A stretch of 9,369 nucleotides of DNA from Deinococcus sp. (GCA_018260375.1 JAGLBF010000002.1:1-9369), one strand, 5' to 3'; positions 1 through 5,965 are shown, numbered from the stretch's first letter. Made by a program: numbers and translations. Notes: generated by a model from the letters alone, not told the origin.

Positions 1-55
1 ACTCGCATCCGCTCGGATTGATTCGGAAGTACGCCAAATCAATCGGAATTCGTAT
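1..55 (+). repeat. Right end of dispersed repeat B (copy 1, cut by window edge)
   Basis: These 55 bases match 5861-5915 at 51 of 55 positions (differences at 9, 13, 15 and 50), and similarity falls away right after the shared CGTAT. The unit holds an 8-bp inverted repeat, GATTGATT at 16-23 and AATCAATC at 37-44, which with an inner GG/CC pair leaves a 7-base loop. The copy begins outside the window. A second CGGAATCCGTAT at 79-90 suggests another end of the same family lies just downstream. No coding potential is seen. It looks like a small non-autonomous element; its mobility is inferred from the repetition only. Confidence 0.8.
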
Positions 56-108
56 TACCCTACGGTGCTGGAATGAAGCGGAATCCGTATAAGCCGCTCA
101 CTGACCAC

Positions 109-134
109 AAAAAAACGTTTGAACACTTCAACGT
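109..134 (-). terminator. Probable intrinsic terminator of murA
   Basis: Read on the minus strand, ACGTTGAA (134-127) and TTCAAACGT (123-115) form a stem with one bulged base and a 3-base loop. A run of seven T follows (115-109 on the complement). It lies about 68 bases past the murA stop codon in the correct orientation. The stem is rich in A-U pairs, so termination may be inefficient. Confidence 0.5.
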
Positions 135-201
135 CCCTACACTTTTTTTGCACTCTCAACCTGAGCGCTTGTACTTTACAGGGCTTGTTGTACCTTATTC
201 T

Positions 202-1488
202 TTAATCCATAGCCACAGCAAGGTTCATTTCGTTCTGGGTGACGTGAGCGCCTAGACCGCGCAGGCGTTCAGCAAAGCGCTCGTAGCCACGGTTGATGTA
301 CTGCATGCCGTCAATAGTGGTCTTACCCTCAGCGGCGAGTGCGGCAACGACCAAAGCCCCGCCCGCACGGATGTCAGCAGCTTTTACGGGTGCGCCGTGC
401 AAGCTACCTCCCTGAATGACTTGGGTGTGCTCGCTCACCACAATCTGCGCGCCCATACGGTTGAGCTCTACCACGTGGGTCAGGCGGTCAGGATAAATCT
501 TGTCCACCACCACGCTGGTGCCAGGCACGGTAGACAACAGCGCACTCATCTGGGGCTGCACGTCGGTGGGAAAACCAGGGAATTCCAGCGCAGTGACGTT
601 GGTGGGCTTTAGGGTGCCGGTAACGGCGTCGATGGTCAGATTGGTGCCCGATTCCATAATCTTTACGCCCATCTCCATCAGCTTCATGCTCACAGCACGC
701 AAGTGATCAACGCGCACGCCTGTCAGGGTAATGCGGCTGCGTGTGGCAACAGCGGCGAGCATCATCGTACCCGCCTCAATGCGGTCAGGGATAATGGTGT
801 ACTCGCCGCCTCGCAGCTCTTTGACTCCGTGTACGGTGATGGTGTTGGTGCCTGCGCCCTTGATATTGGCGCCGAGTGAATTGAGGAAATTGATCATGTC
901 CACCACGTCGGTATCAATGCTGGCATTTTCCAGTACCACTACGCCGCTTCCCAGTACCGCTGCCAAAATGGCGTTTTGGGTCGCGCCCACCGTCAGCATT
1001 TCAAAGATATACGAGCCGTCTAAGGGACGGGTGCGCTGTGCGGCAAAGTTGCCACTTTCTTCTTGTACGTCTACACCCAGTGCACGAAAGGCCTTGACAT
1101 GCTGGTCAACAGGGCGGTAGCCAAAGGCACAGCCGCCAGGCATGCTGACGATGGCTTCGCCGGCGCGGGCGATCAGCGAACCCATAACGATAAAGCTGGC
1201 ACGCATTTTGCTTACCAGGGCGTAAGGCGCTTCGATGTTAATAATCTCGGGTGTGTGCAAGATCACGCTGTTGGGCCCGACCCAGGCGTGCGACGTGCCC
1301 AGATGGCTGACAATTTCGAGGATGTTGTAAATATCTGACAAGCGAGGAATACCATGCAAGGTCACAGGTTCACGGCTAAGCAGCGCCGCCACAATAATAG
1401 GCAGCGCTGCGTTTTTGCTGGGTTGTACGGCAAATTCGCCACTGAGTGAATGTCCGCCGGTGATGTGCAGAGGGGTAACTTGAAGCAT
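202..1488 (-). CDS. murA: UDP-N-acetylglucosamine 1-carboxyvinyltransferase
   Basis: MurA transfers enolpyruvate from phosphoenolpyruvate to the 3-OH of UDP-GlcNAc, the first committed step of peptidoglycan synthesis, in the cytoplasm. The 428-residue protein is full length for the family (E. coli MurA 419). Visible family landmarks are KN at 25-26 (UDP-sugar and PEP contact), Arg96, the fosfomycin-target loop PGGC with catalytic Cys120, the VGATQN stretch near 168-173, Asp309 in FPTDVQ (catalytic base region), the DRLTHVVELNRMGA block around 334-347, and Arg374. The ATG at 1488 is preceded by AAAGGAA (1499-1493) four bases away, which fixes the start. Cys120 predicts fosfomycin sensitivity of the enzyme itself. 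A terminator-like hairpin lies directly upstream of the ribosome binding site (see 1503-1531). A MurZ-type paralogue cannot be excluded. Confidence 0.95.
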   Translation of the reverse strand: MLQVTPLHITGGHSLSGEFAVQPSKNAALPIIVAALLSREPVTLHGIPRLSDIYNILEIVSHLGTSHAWVGPNSVILHTPEIINIEAPYALVSKMRASFIVMGSLIARAGEAIVSMPGGCAFGYRPVDQHVKAFRALGVDVQEESGNFAAQRTRPLDGSYIFEMLTVGATQNAILAAVLGSGVVVLENASIDTDVVDMINFLNSLGANIKGAGTNTITVHGVKELRGGEYTIIPDRIEAGTMMLAAVATRSRITLTGVRVDHLRAVSMKLMEMGVKIMESGTNLTIDAVTGTLKPTNVTALEFPGFPTDVQPQMSALLSTVPGTSVVVDKIYPDRLTHVVELNRMGAQIVVSEHTQVIQGGSLHGAPVKAADIRAGGALVVAALAAEGKTTIDGMQYINRGYERFAERLRGLGAHVTQNEMNLAVAMD

Positions 1489-1502
1489 GGTATTCCTTTA
1501 TT

Positions 1503-1531
1503 AAAAAGCGGTGAGGTAAAGCACCGCTTTT
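1503..1531 (-). terminator. Terminator-like hairpin in the murA 5' leader (possible attenuator)
   Basis: AAAAGCGGTG (1504-1513) and CACCGCTTTT (1522-1531) form a perfect 10-bp stem with an 8-base loop. On the minus strand the stem ends in five T (1507-1503) and the murA ribosome binding site begins only a few bases later. The structure is a good intrinsic terminator in either direction. Its position, just before the Shine-Dalgarno sequence, is that of a transcription attenuator. It could instead end a short upstream RNA or plus-strand transcription. Confidence 0.6.
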
Positions 1532-1656
1532 GGGTTGAGTGGATTTGTTAGAAAGCAGGAACCTTAAAGATTGGCGCTCAATGGTGAGAGGTCTATGTGG
1601 ATTAAGTGTTCTACAACGACCAATGTTCCTTCTTCTGGTTGTATCTTACACACCTC

Positions 1657-1669
1657 ACTCACTGTGAGT
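1657..1669. promoter_or_regulatory. 13-base palindrome, candidate operator upstream of murA
   Basis: ACTCAC-T-GTGAGT is a perfect 6-1-6 palindrome about 170 bases upstream of the murA start. The regulator is unknown. It overlaps the spacer of a weak possible minus-strand promoter, which is where a repressor site would be expected. Confidence 0.35.
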
Positions 1670-1766
1670 CTAGGGGGCAAGGTGTATATTCCGAAAATCT
1701 TATGTAATGTCTTGGTTTATCACCCCTACCTTACAGCCTGCAAACACACCTTTAGCGTGTTCGGCC

Positions 1767-1799
1767 GGGTGGCCAAAAGTAGCTGGGTAGCCAAGAGTA
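1767..1799 (+). repeat. Tandem repeat, two 18-base units
   Basis: GGGTGGCCAAAAGTA (1767-1781) and GGGTAGCCAAGAGTA (1785-1799) differ at two of 15 positions and start 18 bases apart. The period is a multiple of three, and in the open plus frame it would encode a repeated VAKS. That frame has only a TTG start, no ribosome binding site and no recognisable domain, so I do not call a gene. Function unknown. Confidence 0.6.
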
Positions 1800-1988
1800 A
1801 CAGTGGCACTGGTGAAGCATAAACAGCAGCGCCGCTAGCATTAAGCGTATTTTGTAGTATATTTATGTTCACGGCGAATAAACTCGCCAGGAACTCTACT
1901 GTATTGCTGTATCATTACCCTAACTCATCATGACCCTCATGAGTTGTTGTACTCCCTGCTCAACCATACTCAGCAAGTATCAAGCAAG

Positions 1989-2017
1989 TTGGCAAGGATG
2001 AGCCAGAGTAGTATATT
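1989..2017 (+). promoter_or_regulatory. Sigma-A-type promoter for the ribbon-helix-helix gene
   Basis: TTGGCA (1989-1994) and TATATT (2012-2017) are separated by exactly 17 bases; each matches the vegetative consensus at five of six positions. Transcription should start near 2024, giving a leader of about 106 bases before the ATG at 2130. The -10 lies in the string GTAGTATATT, which also occurs at 1854-1863 without a good -35. Confidence 0.6.
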
Positions 2018-2129
2018 GAGTAAGCTTGCCCAAGATGGTAGGCTAGTGTCAGCGCTCTTACTGCGCCTGGTAGAGCCACAATACTCAGCTACCAGTGAAG
2101 GCAGGAAGTAGTTTGCGAGGAGTCAGGAC

Positions 2130-2351
2130 ATGCCCAAAAAGGAACGCAAGCGGCTACAAGTGGTGATTAGCGAGCAGCAAGACGCGCTACTCACCAAGAC
2201 CGCCTATGAACTCTCTAGCCCTGAGCGCCTGATCTCTAAAAGCGAAGTGGTGCGCCTGGCGATAGAAAAAATTGCCCGTGAAATGGACGAAGACCCCCAG
2301 CTAGACGAGTTCCGCGCCCTGCTAGACGGTGACGACTTTCACTATGACTGA
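2130..2351 (+). CDS. Small ribbon-helix-helix (CopG/Arc-like) DNA-binding protein
   Basis: The 73-residue protein has a basic N-terminus, a single beta strand (RLQVVIS, about residues 8-14), then a helix, a turn and a second helix beginning SKSEVVRLAIEKI (about 36-48). This is the ribbon-helix-helix layout: two chains pair their strands and place the ribbon in the DNA major groove. Family members are small repressors or antitoxins. The last 20 residues or so are strongly acidic (DEDPQLDEF...DGDDFHYD), resembling an antitoxin tail or a partner-binding segment. GAGGAG (2117-2122) sits 7 bases before the ATG. No toxin-like reading frame adjoins it; the next gene is the kinase, 154 bases downstream with its own promoter. 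Its DNA target is unknown; its own leader or the kinase promoter are natural candidates. Confidence 0.75.
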   Translation: MPKKERKRLQVVISEQQDALLTKTAYELSSPERLISKSEVVRLAIEKIAREMDEDPQLDEFRALLDGDDFHYD

Positions 2352-2375
2352 GTAAAAAAGGGTTAAGGCGTTGGG

Positions 2376-2393
2376 AAGAATATGCTTATTCTT
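2376..2393. other. Small hairpin after the ribbon-helix-helix gene
   Basis: AAGAATA (2376-2382) and TATTCTT (2387-2393) form a perfect 7-bp stem with a 4-base loop 25 bases past the stop codon. There is no T-run, so it is at best a weak terminator or RNA-stabilising element. A GC-rich inverted repeat, CGCCGC/GCGGCG at 2406-2428, follows it. Confidence 0.35.
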
Positions 2394-2493
2394 GCACCAG
2401 AGCCGCGCCGCTGCCCTGCTAGGCGGCGACCCCCTGATGGCGTTGACCCAGCCCTCGCGCCTACGGGTGCGTTCGCCGCTCTACGGGCGCTAG

Positions 2494-2499
2494 TATACT
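2494..2499 (+). promoter_or_regulatory. -10 box of a leaderless promoter for the kinase
   Basis: TATACT lies six bases before the ATG at 2506, so transcription should start at or within a base or two of the A of the start codon. No ribosome binding site is present in the preceding 20 bases, which agrees with a leaderless mRNA. No good -35 is seen; TTCGCC at 2472 with a 16-base spacer is the nearest. The upstream sequence holds a direct repeat CTACGGGTGC/CTACGGGCGC at 2461 and 2481. Confidence 0.55.
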
Positions 2500-2505
2500 G
2501 GCCCT

Positions 2506-4419
2506 ATGCCGCTTAGCCCAGGCCAGCTTCTTTCTGAGCGCTACTTGCTGCATGAACTTATTGGCGAGGGCGGCAGTGCACGCGTGTACCGCGCAGGTGA
2601 CACCTTGCTGGGGCGCGATGTGGCGCTCAAGGTGCTGCACCGAGAACTGCTGAGCCTAGACCGTGAACGCTTTTTGCGCGAGGTACGGGTGCTGGCACGC
2701 CTGTCTCACCCTGGTATCATCGCCATTCATGACCTGGGCAGCGAGCCTCAGCCGCAAGGCACGCTCAGTTATTTCACCATGCCCCTGCTGCGCGGCGGCG
2801 CCATCACCGTACTGGGGCCACTGGAAGACAGTCCGCAGAGCATTGAGCCTTTTTTGGATGCAGCCAGTTTTGTGGCTCAGGCGCTACATTATCTGCACGC
2901 GCAGGGGCTGATTCACCGAGACCTAGCGCCGGGCAATTTGCTGCTGGGCGAAGACGGCTTGCCGCGCATCATGGATTTTGGGTTGGTGACCCTGAGTGAA
3001 CAGACCCGGCACCTGACACGTAGCGGTATGACCCTGGGTACGCCGCAGTACATGTCGCCGGAGCAGGCGCGGGGCAGCGGGGTCAACCACCTCAGTGACC
3101 TGTATGCGCTGGGGGCGGTGCTGTACCGTGTGGCGTGTGGCTCCCCGCCGTTTGTGGGCGACAATGACCAGAGTGTGCTTTTTCAGCATGTCTATGAGCG
3201 ACTGACCGATCCGCGCGAACTCAACCCGGCTATGCCCGACGCGGTTGCCGAGATTTTGCTGCACCTGCTTGCCAAAAAGCCGCAACATCGTCCCCAAAGC
3301 GGCGCGGCGCTCTATCAGCAACTGCTCTTGGCCCGCCAGAGTTACCGTGCTCAGTCAGCGGCGCAGTACCGTGGTGGACGTACCCGCAGCGGCGTGCAAG
3401 GGGGCGGCCCTCCGTGGCCTGCCCAACTGACCGAGTGCTGGCAGCTGTCACTGGGCGGCGAAATCACCTGGCCTGCAGCGGTAGTGGGGCAGCAAGGGCT
3501 GCTGGCAGTAGGTACACGCAGCGGGCAACTGGCTTTGCTCAGCAGCGGCGGTGACCTGCACGCCACCCTCAGCGCCCGCGACGAAGTGACTGCGCCCGCC
3601 ACCCTGATCCATGACGGGGTTATTTACGGCGCGTGGGACGGGGCCTTACGCTGCGCGGGCCTCAGTGGAAGCCTGCGCTGGACACACCAAACCCGTGCCG
3701 AGCTGACGGGCGCACCGACCCTGTGGGGGCCGCTGGTGCTGGTGCCTTCGCGCGACGGGCATTTGCACGCGGTGAACAAAGCCACCGGGCAGTTGAGCTG
3801 GGCCTTTCGCGCCGCTAGTCCTATCGCTGCCTCACCCCTAGTGTGGGCCGCTACTGCGCTGATAGTAGACGAGCAAGGTTGGCTTTACGCCCTAGATACC
3901 CTGACGGGGACACAACTGTGGAAGGTAGAGGTAGGCATCACCCACGCCACGCCCGCACTGGTGCAACTGGCGCGCGGCGCGGCGCTGCTGGTCATTCCTA
4001 CCTGGAAGGGTGAAGTTCACGCCATTAGCTTGCACCTGCACCAGGGTCACGCGCATCTGGCCCCCGAAAGCGTGCTGTGGACATACGACCTAGAAGACGA
4101 GCTGTGGGCCGCCCCTGCCGCCACGCCTGACCGGGTGGTACTGGCGAGCTGGGGCGGGGGGATATGGTGCCTCAATCTGCATACGGGCGCGGAAGAATGG
4201 CAACACCGCTGCGAAGGCCGCCTGACGGCCAGCCCCATCATCAGCGAGGGCGCGGTGTATTTTGCCAGCGAATCGGGCGAACTCTTGGCACTAAGCTTAG
4301 ACACGGGGCAAGTCGTGTGGCAAAAGCAAGAGCCTCAGGGGGTACAGGCTACGCCGCTGGCTGCTGAGGGCCGCCTGGTGGTGGCGTTTATGGACGGCAC
4401 TGTGCGCAGTTATGCTTGA
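2506..4419 (+). CDS. rqkA: RqkA-like Ser/Thr protein kinase with C-terminal PQQ-type beta-propeller
   Basis: A 637-residue Hanks-type kinase fused to a beta-propeller. Kinase landmarks: glycine loop GEGGSARVY (20-28), ATP lysine Lys42 (ALKVL), helix-C Glu59, catalytic loop HRDLAPGN with Asp139 and Asn144, DFG 157-159, a Thr/Ser-rich activation loop with GTPQYMSPE (178-186), Asp198 in SDLYALG, and Arg262. The usual catalytic-loop lysine (HRDLKP) is Ala141. Residues 285-310 are a Gly/Arg-rich linker with no membrane span, so the enzyme should be cytoplasmic, unlike PknB kinases. About eight PQQ-like repeats follow (near 330, 371, 410, 450, 493, 543, 583, 622), probably closed by the strand at 311-317; the fifth carries a His-rich insert. 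The layout matches D. radiodurans RqkA, a radiation-responsive, PQQ-stimulated kinase that phosphorylates DNA-repair proteins. Orthology is inferred; the kinase-propeller call is near certain. Confidence 0.88.
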   Translation: MPLSPGQLLSERYLLHELIGEGGSARVYRAGDTLLGRDVALKVLHRELLSLDRERFLREVRVLARLSHPGIIAIHDLGSEPQPQGTLSYFTMPLLRGGAITVLGPLEDSPQSIEPFLDAASFVAQALHYLHAQGLIHRDLAPGNLLLGEDGLPRIMDFGLVTLSEQTRHLTRSGMTLGTPQYMSPEQARGSGVNHLSDLYALGAVLYRVACGSPPFVGDNDQSVLFQHVYERLTDPRELNPAMPDAVAEILLHLLAKKPQHRPQSGAALYQQLLLARQSYRAQSAAQYRGGRTRSGVQGGGPPWPAQLTECWQLSLGGEITWPAAVVGQQGLLAVGTRSGQLALLSSGGDLHATLSARDEVTAPATLIHDGVIYGAWDGALRCAGLSGSLRWTHQTRAELTGAPTLWGPLVLVPSRDGHLHAVNKATGQLSWAFRAASPIAASPLVWAATALIVDEQGWLYALDTLTGTQLWKVEVGITHATPALVQLARGAALLVIPTWKGEVHAISLHLHQGHAHLAPESVLWTYDLEDELWAAPAATPDRVVLASWGGGIWCLNLHTGAEEWQHRCEGRLTASPIISEGAVYFASESGELLALSLDTGQVVWQKQEPQGVQATPLAAEGRLVVAFMDGTVRSYA

Positions 4420-4423
4420 GATT

Positions 4424-4447
4424 ATACGGATTCCAAACTGGGGTTTG
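4424..4447. repeat. Element-end motif plus small hairpin after the kinase gene
   Basis: ATACGGATTCC (4424-4434) is the inverse complement of the GGAATCCGTAT that ends repeat B, and it starts five bases past the kinase stop codon. It is followed by CAAAC/GTTTG (4434-4438 and 4443-4447) with a TGGG loop. There is no T-run. It may be a solitary remnant of the repeat family; no further similarity to the other copies was seen. Confidence 0.5.
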
Positions 4448-4614
4448 CGGTGCTCATCAACAGGCCAACTCGTTTAAGGCTATGGTTATCATTGCAAGTC
4501 AGCAGTGGTATCTGGGTTTGTAGGATACGCATGATTACCCTGACCGACGACCCCGCAGGCACCTTGTCCCTACCTCATGCCCATTTCATCTTATTCCTGC
4601 CCTTGGCGTGGTCT

Positions 4615-4620
4615 TATACT
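4615..4620 (+). promoter_or_regulatory. Likely -10 box for tatA
   Basis: TATACT, five of six matches to TATAAT, would start transcription near 4627, giving a leader of about 54 bases with the ribosome binding site AAAGGAG at its end. The -35 is poor (TTATTC at 4591 with an 18-base spacer). The rest of 4448-4614 shows no feature I can support. Confidence 0.4.
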
Positions 4621-4680
4621 GTGACTGTACTATTGGCAGTTGCCCCCGTCACGGCTGAGGCCGGCTGCAAAGGAGTATCT

Positions 4681-4914
4681 ATGAACTTAGGCGCACCCGA
4701 AATTATCACCATCCTGGTTGTGGCTCTGCTTATCTTTGGCCCCAAAAAACTTCCCGAACTCGGACGCGGTTTAGGCAGCGGTATCCGCGAATTTCGCAAA
4801 GGCACCCAGGGCCTCAAAGACGAACTAGAGCAGAGCTTTAAAGATGAACCCGCCAGCGCTGTTGTACAGGCGACCCCCAGCGTCAGCGTTATCAAAACTG
4901 ACCCCCAACAGTAA
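4681..4914 (+). CDS. tatA: Sec-independent twin-arginine translocase subunit TatA
   Basis: TatA oligomerises in the membrane to form the passage through which the Tat system exports folded proteins with twin-arginine signal peptides. The 77-residue protein has the family layout: a short periplasmic start, one membrane helix (about 7-19), the hinge FGPKKLPELG (19-28), and an amphipathic helix containing GRGLGSGIREFRKG (28-41), then a charged, poorly conserved tail. The FGP at the helix end is typical of TatA/TatE. The ATG is set by AAAGGAG (4669-4675) five bases upstream. The same frame stays open back to about 4450, but an extension would bury the membrane helix inside a longer protein. No tatC or tatB is nearby. 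TatE-type naming is possible. Confidence 0.92.
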   Translation: MNLGAPEIITILVVALLIFGPKKLPELGRGLGSGIREFRKGTQGLKDELEQSFKDEPASAVVQATPSVSVIKTDPQQ

Positions 4915-5021
4915 ACCCAATAGCTATAAATCCACTGCCTATCGGTCTTGTCAGGACGCAAGGTTGCCCTGGCTGACATTCACTTATGATCAGGCCCCAC
5001 CCCGCTACACTAGGAACCACT

Positions 5022-5621
5022 ATGCCCTCTTTTCTTGACCCCGAATATCTGATCAAAACCTTTTCTTACCTCGGTATTGGCCTTACTATTTTTGCCGAAA
5101 CTGGTCTATTGCTGGGCTTTTTCTTGCCAGGTGACACTTTACTGCTTACGGCGGGCCTCTTTGCAGCGCGTGGTGACCTTAACTTGTGGTTTGTTATTGC
5201 TCTTGTAGTGGTTACGGCTTTTTTGGGTAACTGGTCAGGCTATCATATCGGTCAGCGGTTTGGGCCTATGGTTTTTTCACGGGTTAAATTCCTCAAGCCC
5301 GAATATGTAGAACAAGCCCGCGAATACTTTAACAGTCATGGCAATCAGACCCTGGTACTGGGACGCTTTGTACCGATTATCCGCACATTGGTTCCGACCA
5401 TGGCAGGTACCATCAAGATGGACCGAGGGATATTTCAACTCACTAACCTGATAGGGGCAGCGCTGTGGGGCATCAGCATACCGATGGCAGGGTATTTTTT
5501 GGGTAAAGTGTTGCCCAAAGAAGTACTGGACAAATACATTTTGGTGGTGGTCGGCGTTATATTTGTGCTTTCCTTCATTCCTGTGGCTCTTGAATTGTCT
5601 AAACGCCGCACCGCCAAGTAA
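5022..5621 (+). CDS. DedA-family (SNARE-associated Golgi/VTT) integral membrane protein
   Basis: A 199-residue polytopic inner-membrane protein. The family supports membrane homeostasis; several members are implicated in undecaprenyl-phosphate or phospholipid translocation across the bilayer, often proton-dependent. Signature residues are all present: Glu26 in FAETGLLLGFFLPGD, Asp38 in PGD, the GNWSGYHIGQRFG block (69-81), and GRFVPIIRTLVPTMAG (114-129) with Arg115 and Arg121. These match the essential Glu/Asp/Arg/Arg set of E. coli YqjA/YghB in spacing (12 residues between the acids, six between the arginines). Hydrophobic stretches lie near 17-36, 40-48, 55-68, 140-160 and 171-190. I choose the ATG at 5022, after AGGAA (5012-5016), over the in-frame ATG at 4986, which lacks a ribosome binding site and adds a non-family leader. 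It lies 107 bases after tatA with no terminator between. Base composition is low in G+C (28 of 60 at 5221-5280) beside the kinase (39 of 60 at 4141-4200). The substrate is unknown. Confidence 0.9.
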   Translation: MPSFLDPEYLIKTFSYLGIGLTIFAETGLLLGFFLPGDTLLLTAGLFAARGDLNLWFVIALVVVTAFLGNWSGYHIGQRFGPMVFSRVKFLKPEYVEQAREYFNSHGNQTLVLGRFVPIIRTLVPTMAGTIKMDRGIFQLTNLIGAALWGISIPMAGYFLGKVLPKEVLDKYILVVVGVIFVLSFIPVALELSKRRTAK

Positions 5622-5626
5622 TACCC

Positions 5627-5738
5627 ATTCTGAGCTGAACTTTATTAAACAGGTGCGTGTTGCATTGCAAAGTCCGCACTTGTTGTTAGGCCCTCTGACC
5701 TTCTTTCGTCACATTTTTAGCTAAAGTTCAACCAGAAT
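5627..5738. repeat. Element A: 112-base MITE-like sequence with terminal inverted repeats
   Basis: The left end (5627-5644) reads ATTCTG-AGC-TGAACTTTA and the right end (5722-5738) is its inverse, TAAAGTTCA-AC-CAGAAT, so 15 bases pair around a short non-matching middle. Inside, GTGCG (5653-5657) pairs with CGCAC (5675-5679) around the palindrome TTGCATTGCAA (5660-5670). It starts six bases after the DedA stop codon. There is no reading frame for a transposase. The right flank continues to GAATCCGTAC (5735-5744), close to the end motif of repeat B. Only one copy is in the window, so the mobile origin is inferred from structure. Confidence 0.5.
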
Positions 5739-5780
5739 CCGTACAAGTATGTACTCTACTGCCACTTAGTACGGCTACTC

Positions 5781-5915
5781 ATACGGACTGCGCTAAATTC
5801 CACCACAGTCGGAAAAGCGCCGCCTGCGGCTCCATACCGCACAGTCCGTATGCTGTTCCCACTCGCATTCGCCCTGATTGATTCGGAAGTACGCCAAATC
5901 AATCGGAATCCGTAT
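5781..5915. repeat. Element B: complete copy of the dispersed repeat
   Basis: The unit appears bounded by ATACGGA (5781-5787) and TCCGTAT (5909-5915), a 7-bp terminal inverted repeat. The left part is a 71-base sub-unit closed by a perfect 10-bp inverted repeat, ATACGGACTG (5781-5790) and CAGTCCGTAT (5842-5851), with a tight GC hairpin GCCGC/GCGGC (5819-5830) in its middle. The right part (5861-5915) is the piece also found at 1-55, with its GATTGATT/AATCAATC hairpin (5876-5883 and 5897-5904). Similar small interspersed repeats are known in Deinococcus; I cannot name the family from sequence alone. Confidence 0.7.
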
Positions 5916-5965
5916 CACCGCCAATTATCAAGCGCTTTTACGCTGATCTAGCCCGCTGTAGGCGC

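Larger units (their letters stand above)
1489..2129. other. 641-base intergenic region between murA and the ribbon-helix-helix gene
   Basis: No convincing gene is seen. The region holds the murA leader hairpin, a 13-base palindrome ACTCACTGTGAGT (1657-1669), and an 18-base tandem repeat with units at 1767 and 1785 (GGGTGGCCAAAAGTA and GGGTAGCCAAGAGTA). It also holds three small inverted repeats (TACAAC...TGGTTGTA at 1612-1643, GGCGA/TCGCC at 1873-1888, AACTCAT/ATGAGTT at 1922-1945) and a plus-strand promoter at 1989-2017. On the minus strand a weak murA promoter could be TAGACT and TAAGAT with an 18-base spacer, placing the palindrome over its -35 and spacer. That is a low-confidence reading. 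No tRNA or common housekeeping RNA motif was recognised. Confidence 0.6.

Noticed and set aside
73..255. 60-codon frame at the left end
   Set aside because: It runs over repeat sequence, the murA terminator and the antisense of the murA 3' end, and shows no protein features.
731..1120. Long antisense frames inside murA, the kinase, rsmB and deoD
   Set aside because: They are opposite-strand or frame-shifted shadows of well-conserved genes and have no family signature.
1702..1718. Half match (TTATGTAAT) to the Deinococcus radiation/desiccation response motif
   Set aside because: The second half of the palindrome (ACATAA) is missing and the site is more than 400 bases from the next plus-strand gene.
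1571..1822. 83-codon open frame on the plus strand upstream of the ribbon-helix-helix gene
   Set aside because: It starts with TTG, has no ribosome binding site and no recognisable domain; its internal repeat comes from the 18-base DNA duplication.
1741..1830. Possible tRNA-like or small housekeeping RNA (GGCC repeats)
   Set aside because: No cloverleaf, T-loop, SRP or RNase P consensus could be found on either strand.
4450..4680. In-frame upstream extension of tatA with a hydrophobic, signal-like stretch
   Set aside because: AAAGGAG five bases before 4681 and the normal TatA N-terminus both fix the start at 4681; the extension would displace the membrane helix.
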